This document shows, in pieces, positions 54,860 to 64,000 of a stretch of 64,000 nt of DNA. Within the stretch, counting starts at the first letter, position 1. The number at the start of each line of letters is the position of its first letter. This stretch comes from Siphonodentalium dalli (taxonomy: Eukaryota > Mollusca > Scaphopoda > Gadilida > Siphonodentaliidae), in contig CP136061.1 in assembly GCA_032622095.1 (NCBI GenBank), forward strand, positions 55,873,762-55,937,761, written 5' to 3'. Made by a program: the position numbers and the translations under genes. The notes beneath the pieces are model-generated. The model had not been told where the DNA came from and did no database searches. It saw only the letters and a program-made list of their open reading frames with translations.

Positions 54860-55751
54860 TAGTATTCACGCTGGGACGAAAAATATTTTGGCCAATTTTG
54901 TGCCCAATTCTGATATTTTTTGGCCAAATTAATTTTTGTTTGCCAAATTAAATCCTCATTTTCTGGTCTCCGTTACAATTAATACAATTAATAGATGTTA
55001 ACATTCTATATCATTTTGTCCATACTTACAAATACCGTGTCTGGACTTCTTTAACCCCACCATTGTTATTTGACAATATACCACTACAAAGGATTCATTA
55101 GGGTTAATCATTGTTACTGTTTTATTGCATTTGGTGGCCCATTATTTGATAGTGCACAGCCATGAGTGTCTTTTGTTACCCATTAAGCTGTATCACATAA
55201 TCAATTAGCAGATGATCATACTTTAAATTTGATTCTCATGTCACTCCCATTACAAAATCAATTTGGGTTTTGAATTAGATTTCTAATTTTAGGGTAAAAA
55301 AAACTTTGGCCAAAAAAAACTTTGTGGCCATTTTCGAAAAAATATTGGCTATTGGCCAATTCGGCCTATAACCCTTTACCCAACAAAACGGCCAAAACGG
55401 GCCAAATAAAGCTTCAACAGCCTAAAATATCTTCGGTCTGTCTCAATAGAACCATACAAATATGGATATCATTGGAACCGGCTCCTTGACCACATTGTGA
55501 TAGTTACAGTTATGCCCTGTGCCAATGCATTCTCTTATATATGCGAGTCGACCATAGGTCGCCTCGCATATATAAGAGAATGCATTGGCCATTTTTTCTT
55601 ACATTCTTTAACAATTTTATAATTTTTAATGTGTTAAGCCAATGCATTCTCTTATATATGCGAGGCGACCTATGGTCGACTCGCATATATAAGAGAATGC
55701 ATTGGCACAGGGCCCTTTGGGTAAAGTAAAGGGTTAACAGCAAGAACCCTG
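54860..55751. mobile_element. hAT-like element with nested family C insertion
   Basis: Left end TAGTATTCACGCTG and right end CAGCAAGAACCCTG are inverted repeats of the type CAGGGTTC..GCTG. Flanking 8-mers CTAGTGAG (54852-54859) and GTAGTGAG (55752-55759) match at 7 of 8. Sub-terminal tracts repeat TTGGCCAA, parallel to the 8988-9558 element. A family C element (55372-55733) sits near its right end. Confidence 0.7.
55372..55733. mobile_element. Family C element nested in hAT-like element
   Basis: Reverse orientation relative to the other C copies (GGAACCGGCTCC on the left). Ends CCCTTTACCCAACAAAAC and GGGTAAAGTAAAGGG. The right TTAA is intact (55734-55737); the left is mutated to ATAA. Two hairpins at 55518-55588 and 55640-55706. 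Confidence 0.8.
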
Positions 55752-55767
55752 GTAGTGAGTAGATTAA

Positions 55768-56187
55768 CCCTTTCTATACTCAATAGATTCCATCCGTGAA
55801 AGTATACATTGGAATGGTCTGTCAATCATTTGGAGGGGTGTTAACAGAGAAACCACAAGAGCATCGCGAGGGCACAGCAAAATACGCCAATGGTAATTCC
55901 AACAAAGGGCCATAACTCTGGTGAAAATTGACAGGCGGAACCCAAATTTTGTGCTAAAAAACCCACACAGCAAATTTTCATTTCATTCAGTTGAGTCTAT
56001 ACCTAAAGTTATCATCTGTAAACCAAAAGCGAATGGAAGGACGGACAAACGGAGACTAATAACATAATACGTCACATTTTTTAAATACAAGTGCAGAAGA
56101 ATTACTATTCGTTGGGGGATATGTTCAGATAATAAGTTCAACAAACAACAATAACTTCTCATTGATGAGTCTTTAGTGAAGAAAGGG
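55768..56187. mobile_element. Family D element split by a pearl-like insertion
   Basis: TTAA at 55764-55767 and 56188-56191. Ends CCCTTTCTATACTCAATA and GAAGAAAGGG. The middle is interrupted at about 55848-56098. The usual GTTCAACAAAC...hairpin half remains at 56137. It abuts the hAT-like element (4-12 bp away). Confidence 0.7.
55848..56098 (+). mobile_element. Pearl-like element nested in family D
   Basis: Starts ACCACAAGAGCATCGCGAGG. Contains AAAGGGCCATAACTCTGGTG and GCGGAACCCAAATTTTGTG, then GAAGGACGGACAAACGGAGA and CATAATACGTCAC, the same right end as 21.3 kb. Single core unit, non-coding. Confidence 0.5.
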
Positions 56188-56249
56188 TTAACTACATGTA
56201 AAAAAAATTTGCTGTCAGAGGTTGCCATTAGAGTCAGATGTACACGATA

Positions 56250-56725
56250 TACTTTCCAAAGTCGGCTTAAGGAGGAGGTCAAGCGTAAAATTTTGAATGG
56301 GGATATTTCCATGCAAATCTGCAGAGCAAAAGTTACAGAGTTACACATTCTTCTGAGTGTGACTTGGTGAGGTATTGGAAACAACAGGTATTTATCTGGC
56401 GGGTCAGCAAGGAACTTGTTTCATTATAATATTGGTGTATTTATTTTTTAATTTTATACTGATTTTTCAAATGTAGGTCACGTGATGTTATTCCAGAAAA
56501 CAAAATTCAAAAATATATTTATTGCAAAATTTTATAATTTACCTAGCGCACCTGCCAGTTAAATATTATGTCTGTTCAATGATATGCCTCACGCAGCTTT
56601 GGTTTCCGGTCGACTGCTTCATAACATAACTTTTGCTCTGGAGATTTGCATGGAAATCCCAATTCAAAATTGCTCACTTGAACTCCCCATCGAGTCGCCA
56701 GCAGTCTTGATGAAAAAGTTAAGTT
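56250..56725. mobile_element. Foldback element
   Basis: CAAATCTGCAGAGCAAAAGTT with AAAATTTTGAATGGGGATAT (56290-56345) is inverted at 56630-56690 (AACTTTTGCTCTGGAGATTT, GGAAATCCCAATTCAAAATT). Arms ~90 bp, loop ~280 bp. Termini not defined. The short open frames on either arm are shadows. Confidence 0.5.
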
Positions 56726-57405
56726 ACTCCTGTAAATCTGGTATAATAGCCATGATTAGCTGGATTTAGTCTGCTCATCAATCTGCCATGTCATTGCTGT
56801 CCAGAGAAATACCAGTGACAACAAAATCTGGCATATTTCAGCAACCGCCATTGGTTAATGAAGGTCACGCAATGTCCTTATTTACTTTTATCAGGCACGT
56901 GTTTTTCTTCTAAAAATAACATGCAAATTGCTAATGTTTTCAAGATACTTATACAATAATAATAATAAATCTTATAATAATTCACACAGTGCATTATACA
57001 GTTAATAAGTTTCAATGCAATTTATACAACAAATACCATCTCAATCACAGGTAAATGTACTATGACACCATCTCCATTCCAAATCCTCCAATGAGAAAGA
57101 AAACCCATTTATAAGATAAATTTGTGACATCAGGATCAGCATTCTGGCAAGAACTATCAACTTCCCCCTGTATATGGTCTTAACACTGAGTGGTGACAAT
57201 AGCAGTTGGAAATTTCATGCTTTAAAATAGGTTCAGATTGTTCTGGTATTGTTTGAATATTCAACCAGTCATTTACTGTAAAGTAATTAGTTTTTAGGCT
57301 GAAAATCAAATTGTGTTTTCATCGATTCAGTAAAAAAAAAAAAAATTCTCTCAGACAGTTAGGGAATTTCCACCCATGAAGGGGGAGAATGTTAGGTTTT
57401 GAGGT
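56726..57405. other. No gene recognised
   Basis: AT-rich sequence with an A-run near 57335. Nothing supportable. Confidence 0.4.
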
Positions 57406-57604
57406 ACATAGTAATGCCCTATATAATCAACTCCTTAACCACAGCAGAATTATGGCTTATAAATATAGCTTGTTGCCATTCATCGGAAAGCTCTCAGTGA
57501 GAGCTTTCCGATGAATGGCAACAAGCCATATTTCCAACTAAATACAGAAAAGTTACCCATAATTCTGCTGTGGTTAAGGAGTTGATTATTTACGGGCATT
57601 ACTG
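57406..57604. mobile_element. Family A palindromic MITE, diverged
   Basis: The left arm lacks GTAACTTTTCAGGATTTAGTCG. Centre AGCTCTCAGTGAGAGCT. Termini CATAGTAATGCC and GGGCATTACTG are slightly altered. Confidence 0.78.
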
Positions 57605-57626
57605 ATATCAGTTGGAAAATTCTAAC

Positions 57627-58171
57627 CAGGCCTGATAATAATATGGTGCTGGACATTTGCATAATGAGGTCCCCAGAAGTTGAATTTAGTAACGCTACCC
57701 CACACAATGGGGTAGCATCACTAAATTCACCTTCTGGGGACCTCATTATGGATAGGCCTCATCTTCTATAAAAAGTATCTTTCTTATCAAATTAACAAGT
57801 TTTAAGTTTCTTCAGAAAGTTTGTTTTTCTTTTTTAGTTTAGTTTTTCTATATCCCCCAATTGGCAGGCGACACAATGCATAATCAAGATGCCTAATGCG
57901 TGCACATCATCTGGGAACTTAAATCTGTGCCTATAGGTCTCCCATAGCAGATGAGGCCATGCAGAATGAGGGCCCCAGAGGATGAATTTGGTGATGCTTA
58001 TAAGACCGCTGTGCAGGGTAGCATCACTATAAATTCACCCTCTGGGTACATGTACAGTAATGCTCTAATCCTGAAAAGTTACCCATAATTCTGCTGTGGT
58101 TAAGGAGTCCATTAATTAGAGCATTAATGTACCTCATTCTGCAAATGTCCGGCACCATATTTTGAGGCTGG
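57627..58171. mobile_element. Family B variant terminus, minus orientation
   Basis: Ends CAGGCCTGATAATAATATGG and CCATATTTTGAGGCTG plus G. Flanks ATTCTAAC (57619-57626) and ACTCTAAC (58172-58179) match at 7 of 8. The spacer is inverted relative to the 15.4 kb copy. Carries a nested family A derivative at 58055-58129 in its right arm. Confidence 0.75.
58055..58129. mobile_element. Family A deletion derivative nested in family B
   Basis: CAGTAATGCTCTAAT joined directly to CCTGAAAAGTTACCCATAAT...GAGCATTAATG, with TA on both sides. Most of the left arm and the hairpin tip are lost. Confidence 0.75.
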
Positions 58172-58495
58172 ACTCTAACCCACATGGAGGGGATATACAA
58201 AATTTTCCCGCACTTCAATTCACATTGTATATTTTTTCTCTTGCTCAATCTCAATTAAGTCCAGTCAGGATTAAAATCATTTTTGTCCACATTATTTCCT
58301 CTTATTTAACACTCTTTAACCATGTCCCTAGCTACAAAAATCAAAGCTAATAATAGGGTAGAAACGTTAATTCATACATGTAACATTCCCAGTATTATAT
58401 AGAAATCTTACACTTTATTCAATTGCAGTGACAACATGAGGTATACTCCCACAGTGCTAAATTGGAACTAGGTCAGTACGGAAGTCAAATGTTAA

Positions 58496-58992
58496 AGGCC
58501 CACTATATTTTCGTACCCCAGATCACATTAAATAAAATATATGCCATAATACATGTATATACCATTTGAAAGAGGAAGCTCCAAAACATTGTATTTTCAA
58601 CTTATTCGATGTACATGTAATAAAATGTGAACATGTTGTTTTTGTGCAGTTATACCGACGTCAGTTCTATGTTAAAGTTTCTGCAAAAAGTCTATTATTT
58701 TCAATGGAAGGGGAATAACTCTATATATTTAGATATACAGTTATTCCCCTTCCATTAAAAAAAAGCTATAGTTTGAATTCTGTTGCATTCTGGTAGCCAT
58801 AATGGGGGAAATGATTTTATGATTTCAGCTATTTTCTATTACTCTATGGGCACCTTCTGAGACACAGACGTTCCAAATGGTGATGGACTACATTATTTTA
58901 ATTATATTTTATGGCATAGAGTGTTATTTAAACCGTATACATCAAGGCACTATAAAAAACATTATTTCGTGACTTGAAAATTAAGTGGGCCT
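58496..58992. mobile_element. TTAA-flanked MITE with internal hairpin
   Basis: TTAA at 58492-58495 and 58993-58996. Inverted ends AGGCCCACTATATTTTC and GAAAATTAAGTGGGCCT. Contains a 17-bp perfect hairpin ATGGAAGGGGAATAACT / AGTTATTCCCCTTCCAT (58704-58755). Non-coding, piggyBac-like target site; unlike the C-E families it does not start CCC. Confidence 0.75.
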
Positions 58993-58996
58993 TTAA

Positions 58997-60000
58997 ACCA
59001 AATAAAAGGGGAAATTCATGCTTAGAATAAATCTTATGATGTCACATGCTAATGGTACCAAAGCACACAAATTTATAATTTTTTTCAAAACTGAAGATTG
59101 CAGTACATAAAGACCTATTGATTAATTTTAACAATAACAACCTGTATTAAAAAGGAAGCATATGTGGTGAAAATCAATCAAAGTGCTGATATGAATGAAT
59201 CTGGAAACACGCTGTGATTAAAACAAACACTCAATGCAACTCAAAGAGAGAAGATTATAAAGAGCCAGCAAAGCTTAGGGTAGTTGTCTGAAAGTGCAGG
59301 TATTCCCATAATTATATAGCAATGTGGCGTGTCGTTCAAACACAACCACTCCAAGTAGGGCCCTGCGAAGCTCCGAAGATTTGATTCGGTGTCGACAACA
59401 ACAATCTGATTCAGGATCCATACAGAATCCGAGAGCCAATTCGTATTTTTCGAATCTGTTTACTCCTGTTCTTTAATGAGGTTTTTTATCTTTAGTTGTG
59501 ATATTAGTTATGGTATCAATATCCAAATTTGTGGAGAATTATCAGACAGATTTCCAATATTCAGCTACATGTATATGGATTTTTATGTTACGTGCTGTTC
59601 CAGATTCGATTTGATTTCAATTTTTTATATCGGTCACACAATTTGATTTGGTTGCTCAATACCCGATTAGCAGGGTCCAATGGCAAGGATGGGCAGGGCA
59701 TATATTAGGGCAGGCATTATCTGAGTTGGCGGTTCAGAAATCCCAAAAATTGCCAAGAAGAAAAAACTGAGCTGTTCAAACTTTATTTGTCCATGGTTTC
59801 ACAGGGATCAAGCTTATAGCAACCCATTCATTAATGAATGAACTCTCCTGTTCAGTTCTAGAAATACTAGAAATGTACTAGTACATGTACCTGTATACAT
59901 TAAAATTCCTATTTTTCGGTCGTATGGATAATCATCCAACATGTAAATTCTAAGGATTCAATAATATGGATGTTTTAATAGCTAGCTGCAATACATGTAC
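58997..60000. other. No gene recognised; possible hAT-like remnant
   Basis: 59357-59690 starts TAGGGCCCTGCGAAGCTCCG and contains mirrored GATTCG/CGAATC and ATTTGATTTGG words typical of hAT-like MITEs. The ends and target duplication do not match convincingly. Confidence 0.25.
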
Positions 60001-60004
60001 TCTT

Positions 60005-60180
60005 AGGCTCTTAGGTGCCTGATAATAGTGTCAGCACGATTATTAATTTTGGAGAAACTTCCCAAAGAACACTATTATTTGACATTGAGACATAGAGTAA
60101 GATTGCCATTTCTATTATTAATTTCAGCCTAAATCCCCAGCCATCACGATTATTAGGCACCTGAGAGTAAGCTCAGCTAA
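60005..60180. repeat. Inverted repeat (foldback)
   Basis: CTCTTAGGTGCCTGATAATA on the left pairs with TATTAGGCACCTGAGAG on the right; GCACGATTATTAATTTTGG and TATTATTAATTTCAGCC extend the similarity. About 110 bp of loop. Confidence 0.6.
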
Positions 60181-60401
60181 CAGCCCCTGAACATACCGAC
60201 TAGTTCTAGTACACATGAATAAATAGAAATCAAGTAATTACTCATCATTATATAAGTATTCGTGAGTTATCAAAGAGTAGGAATGCCAGTTGTTGAAAAA
60301 ATATTTCACCATATTGGGGGTGAACCTAATCTTGTCTGTCTGAAATACTTAAGGTATTAGTAAGTACAGCTATACTCAAAGTAATTAATCACCTCCAACA
60401 T

Positions 60402-60880
60402 GGTATCACCCTGGTAATAATGTGGTATTATAGAGTATTAACCTCCAACACCGAAAGTATGGTTACCGCTTATAAGCCTTATTACCATTTCAACACCATG
60501 CAAACCACGGTTACACCACAATGCATGCGATCACGGTTCGCGATACCAGGAAGATTTTTACGGACAATATACTATGCAGGCCTGGCATTATTTATAATTC
60601 CACGGACTAATTTTTTCCTAAGACTAAGTCAAGCCCTGTTCCATGTGAGAGGTAGATAATACATTTGTTCATAGTGCTCCAACTATAGGACATGAGAAAG
60701 CTCGATAGAAAATGTGTACATATGGGGTTAATGTAGCACGCCCTGAACTTTACGCAACATTGAAGTTGTCAACATTTTTTCAGCTGTCAATTTACCGTAG
60801 CTCCACCGCAGTGACCATCTCGATACCGCGGTGGATACCATATACTACCGGTAATACAGCCAGTAACGATCAGGATAGCA
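60402..60880. mobile_element. Family J element, copy 2 (inverted)
   Basis: Starts GGTATCACCCTGGTAAT. AATGTAGCACGCCCTGAACT, GTTGTCAACA, TACCGTAGCTCC and TACTACCGGTAATA correspond in reverse to the 30.36 kb copy. Open frames 60420-60659 and 60712-60957 read through this element and are not supported as genes. Confidence 0.5.
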
Positions 60881-61521
60881 GTAAGTTTAGGCGATTCAAA
60901 TTGAAATTCCCCAGTCGGGAATTTGGTCTAGTTCATAGGTGGGGGTGCATTTGGTAATTTGAAATTAAATACCCTCCCCAATGAAACGCTCTAGCCACAT
61001 CCCTGATCAGATACATGTATGTACGAAAGTATACTTCAATCGTCAGCCAGATGAGGACAGATTTCATTCATCTGCAAGTAAATTCAATGTTAATAGTATA
61101 CCCTAATGGTATGTTCTCATAATTCATAGCCACATTTGACAGGGATGGTGTAAATGTCTGGCCAGTTAGGAGTCATTGCCAAATCAATTATAACTGAGGA
61201 AAGAAGCCAAAACCCAGACATAAGAAGCACGATTACAGGATGTGAGCCAAAATGCAGTCATATGAAAACATGGTAGGAGACCCAATTATCGCCAATAAAT
61301 AATGAATAAAAACTGGTTGAACTGGGATCAATCGTCTGAATAATGACAGTACAAATCGATTTCCTGAATCAAAAGAAAACAATATGTGGCATCATGCCCA
61401 AATTCAGAACAACCCCCAGGCCTCAGACTCCGTGGGAAGATATCATTTATCTCTCCGCATTATATGAATACAATTGAAGAGAGGCAACCGCACCTTTGTA
61501 AATCTGATGCACATACTCGCC
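60881..61521. other. No gene recognised
   Basis: Moderately AT-rich, no open frame with motif and no repeat match within the window. Confidence 0.35.
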
Positions 61522-61934
61522 CATGCCTGCAAAAAGTGTGTCTGTCATTTGCAGAATGAGGCCCCCCAGAGGGTTAATTTTGTGACGCAATCTTGCATGG
61601 ATGGCTAGCATCACCAACCACATTCACACTCTGGAAACCTCATTCTACTTAGGCCTCAACTGCTATGGGAGACCTACAATCAGATTGAAGTTCCCCCAAT
61701 TGAAAATGGTGATGTTCACCCATTGGTCACCTAGATTGTGCATTTTTCTTCTGCAAATTTGGGGATATAGAAACTGAACAGAAGTAACTAAAAACAATGT
61801 TATTTTGAGACTATAGATACTATGCAGAAAATGAGGTCTAAGCAGAATGAGGTTCCCAGAGGGTGAATTTGGTGATGCTAACCTAATATGGGGACTGCAT
61901 TCTGCAAATGACAAAAACACTATTTGCAGGCTTG
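61522..61934. mobile_element. Family B, long form with exact 8-bp duplication
   Basis: Ends CATGCCTGCAAAAAG and TTTGCAGGCTTG. TACTCGCC is exact on both sides (61514-61521, 61935-61942). The right arm is shortened after GTGATGCTAACC. Confidence 0.88.
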
Positions 61935-62012
61935 TACTCGCCCTACTTTTTAAATGCAAAGGTATGGACGAAATCTACAACTAACCATCAATACACCAAA
62001 CAGGGTCCTTAA

Positions 62013-62435
62013 CCCTTTCAGTGCCAGGTCCGATTTTTGTATCAACCCATATACCCTGTGCCAAAGCATTCTCTTATATATGCGAGTCGACCACATGTCG
62101 CCTCGCATATATAAGAGAATGCATTGGCCTAACAATTTTTCATCATTTGTTATTATTTTTTACAATTTTAATAATTTTTTCTTATATTCTTTAACAGACT
62201 TATTTTGTAGGTTTAGTGCCAGGGAATCTTACGTTTTTCATAGGCATCAAAATTATTACTATGAATACTTGGTGATAGTTTTGAGTTATAACATGCCCCT
62301 AAGGTTTTATCCAGTTTGTTTTTAAATTCGCTATAGCATGCTTAATTCAACCCAAAAAATCTAAATGTTTTTTTAGGGACGATTTTACAGACCGTAAATT
62401 AGGGCCGATGAAATCGGCCCCTGGCACTGAAAGGG
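62013..62435. mobile_element. Family C' TTAA element, copy 2
   Basis: TTAA at 62009-62012 and 62436-62439. Ends CCCTTTCAGTGCCAGG and CCTGGCACTGAAAGGG. Its interior is nearly identical to 32609-33057. The hairpin has GGCAAAG-type and CACATG changes. Confidence 0.85.
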
Positions 62436-62439
62436 TTAA

Positions 62440-63090
62440 ATGATTCGGACAAGAAAATTAGGCTAAATGTTAGGCTGCCTCTTGTTACAAATTTCACTCG
62501 TTTTAATGATATATTGTGGACTTAATTATTTTATTGAATAAAACCAATCTGTTAGTATCCAAACATTATCTCCATTGGAGGAATGTAGCAATGAACTAAT
62601 ACTGTCGAAAATTCCAACCACATCGACTGTATGAGTTCAGAGAACAACAAAGCTTGAACTACACAAAAATGTAAATATTTACTAATTTATTCAGGATGCT
62701 TTATTGGACATAAACATTACGGCAATGATTGCGTCAATAAATAGTCACTGTGTATAATTTGTTTATAACATTGACGCTGTTTGCTGACTATTTGGATGTC
62801 AAATTTAGGAAAATAACTTATTTTTGGCATTAATTATTTGTTATTTCATTCTAAATACCTGATCGGAGTGTTTCACATCAATTTAAGACCTGATATACAG
62901 CATTTATTTATACTAATCAACTACAGGTATCTTGGGAAGTAATTTAATTTTATTGCATATTATTACACTGCCTTCTAATTTACAAGTACATTTATGTACT
63001 TTTGTTGAAAAGATATGAGAGAAAATAAACTATTTCAAATATAAACTAGAAATAGGTGTGAGAATCGATAGCCTACCGGGACTAGCTCAC
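62440..63090. other. No gene recognised; family F end at 62868-62885
   Basis: AT-rich. GGAGTGTTTCACATCAATTTAA near 62866 is the inverted terminus of family F, an isolated remnant. Confidence 0.35.
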
Positions 63091-63255
63091 TCTGAGCTTC
63101 TAGGAATACCCGGTATATAATTCTTGATATTGAGATCAGTGGCATAGATCATTACTGCAAGTATAGCATACCATCTGTCAAGGTTTGTTTTAATGGAATT
63201 TATTACTGATTCCGCCTCCCATATCGCAAAGCCAGCTACTGTACATGTAGTATTA
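63091..63255 (-). CDS. Candidate internal exon (unknown protein)
   Basis: Minus strand: acceptor CATGTCTTCTTTCACCAG with a good pyrimidine tract, 165 bp open in one frame (1 nt, 54 codons, 2 nt), then donor GA|GTGAGC. The peptide contains TVAGFAIWEAESVINSIK, TNLDRWYAILAVMIYATD and LNIKNYIPGIPRSS. Balanced composition with W, D, E and N residues is more protein-like than most frames here, and a mild hydrophobic stretch (YAILAVMIYA) may be a helix. A tandem stop follows the donor. Not recognised. An ATG just upstream in frame could instead start translation (61 codons to the TGA at 63087). Confidence 0.35.
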
Positions 63256-63608
63256 CTGGTGAAAGAAGACATGACAGAGGTTAGCTAGAAAACACCGGGA
63301 AATCAAGGTCCAAATTTTCATGTAGTTTCTTATAGGCACAATTTAATTTGTTTCATCTTACTGAAATCTAATGTATTTATGGGAGGCATTAAAGTTGCCA
63401 TACATGTAGCTGGTTACAGGTTGTCACTATACATGTATAGGCAGAGTGTTAATTTCATTAACAACTTATAGAATTTTGTAGATGTTTAATGGATGAGAGA
63501 CTGGACAATCTGAAAATAGAAGGGTCGAGCTCAAGTGCGGGATCTTCTAGTTTCCGAATATCCAGTCACGAGTCAATTAACTGACTTAAAATACAGTTTT
63601 GAAATATA

Positions 63609-63718
63609 CAGTGAGAGCTTTCCGATGAATGGCAACAAGCCATATTTCCGACTAAATCCTGAAAAATTATCCATAATGCTGCTATGGTTAAGGAGTCAAT
63701 TATTTAGAGCATTACTCT
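63609..63718. mobile_element. Family A half copy, part of an inverted duplication
   Basis: Right arm only (GTGAGAGCTTTCCGATGAAT to GAGCATTACT), followed immediately by an inverted copy of the left flanking DNA. See 63741-63888. Confidence 0.8.
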
Positions 63719-63740
63719 ATATTTCAAAACTGTATTTTAA
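63719..63740 (-). repeat. Inverted copy of flank captured between family A copies
   Basis: ATATTTCAAAACTGTATTTTAAG is the exact complement of CTTAAAATACAGTTTTGAAATAT at 63585-63607, just left of the half copy. Confidence 0.85.
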
Positions 63741-63888
63741 GTCGGAAATATGGCTTGTTGCCATTCATTGGAAAGCTCTCAGTGAGAGCTTTCCGATGAA
63801 TGGCAACAAGCCATATTTCCAACTAAATCCTGAAAACTTACCAACATTTCTGCTGTGGTTAAGGAGTCGATTATTTAGAGCATTACTG
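63741..63888. mobile_element. Family A copy lacking outer left arm
   Basis: GTCGGAAATATGGCTTGTTG through the centre AGCTCTCAGTGAGAGCT to CATTACTG and TA. The outer ~65 bp of the left arm are replaced by the inverted flank. Confidence 0.8.
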
Positions 63889-64000
63889 TACTAGGATTAA
63901 CTACTTCCATACCAATGAACAATTCCAAAATTTCTCGACAAACAAAACATATAAGAATGTTCGCTGTATAAAAGATAGTCCTTGACTAAGAATAAACCAC

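Noticed and set aside
59357-59690. hAT-like element starting TAGGGCCCTG
   Set aside because: Right end and target duplication do not match well enough (about 5 of 8).

Overview
The window looks like nuclear DNA of an invertebrate animal, most likely a bivalve mollusc. This rests on three things: AT-rich sequence with no dense coding, very frequent ACATGT/TACATGTA palindromes, and elements that resemble bivalve 'pearl' repeats (tandem ~170 bp core, GGAC-rich tail, terminal hairpin). No rRNA, tRNA, CRISPR or bacterial-style operon is visible. The species assignment is inference.

Almost everything that can be recognised is mobile or repetitive. The commonest sequence is a near-perfect ~210 bp palindrome with TA target duplications and CAGTAATGC ends (family A, Tc1/mariner-like, about 18 copies or pieces). 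Family B is a bipartite element with CAAGCC ends and 8-bp duplications. At least four families are flanked by TTAA and start with CCCTTT (C, C', D, E; piggyBac-like); several of them share one hairpin core. There are also three hAT-like elements with 8-bp duplications, one element with a 9-bp duplication, and foldback families F, G, H and J. Long tandem arrays lie at 18.3-19.1 kb (~92 bp unit) and 33.2-37.3 kb (51 and 72 bp units).

Two retrotransposons carry recognisable protein sequence. At 24.2-27.4 kb on the minus strand is a decayed DIRS-like (tyrosine-recombinase) element with gag, reverse transcriptase/RNase H and a cut-off recombinase, plus a likely 58-bp intron. At 52.8-53.7 kb on the plus strand is the 3' end of a LINE with a CCHC motif, AATAAA and an ATCT tail.

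Host genes are almost absent. The best candidate is a 163-bp exon at 27746-27908 (minus) with good splice sites on both sides; the DIRS element lies just downstream of it in the same orientation, apparently in the next intron. Weaker exon candidates are at 12594-12646 (minus), 46700-46905 (plus), 49469-49571 (plus) and 63091-63255 (minus). None could be assigned to a family.

Layout: 0-10 kb MITEs and hAT elements; 10-17 kb TTAA and foldback elements plus an interrupted pearl-like element; 18-19 kb satellite; 20-23 kb nested MITEs; 24-28 kb DIRS and candidate exon; 29-33 kb MITEs; 33-37 kb minisatellite split by a pearl-like element; 38-46 kb MITEs; 46-50 kb possible plus-strand exons; 50-59 kb nested MITEs and LINE; 59-64 kb MITEs and a possible minus-strand exon. 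I saw no new enzymatic or defence system. The notable content is transposon architecture: insertions inside tandem arrays, inverted capture of flanking DNA, and hairpin cores shared between families.
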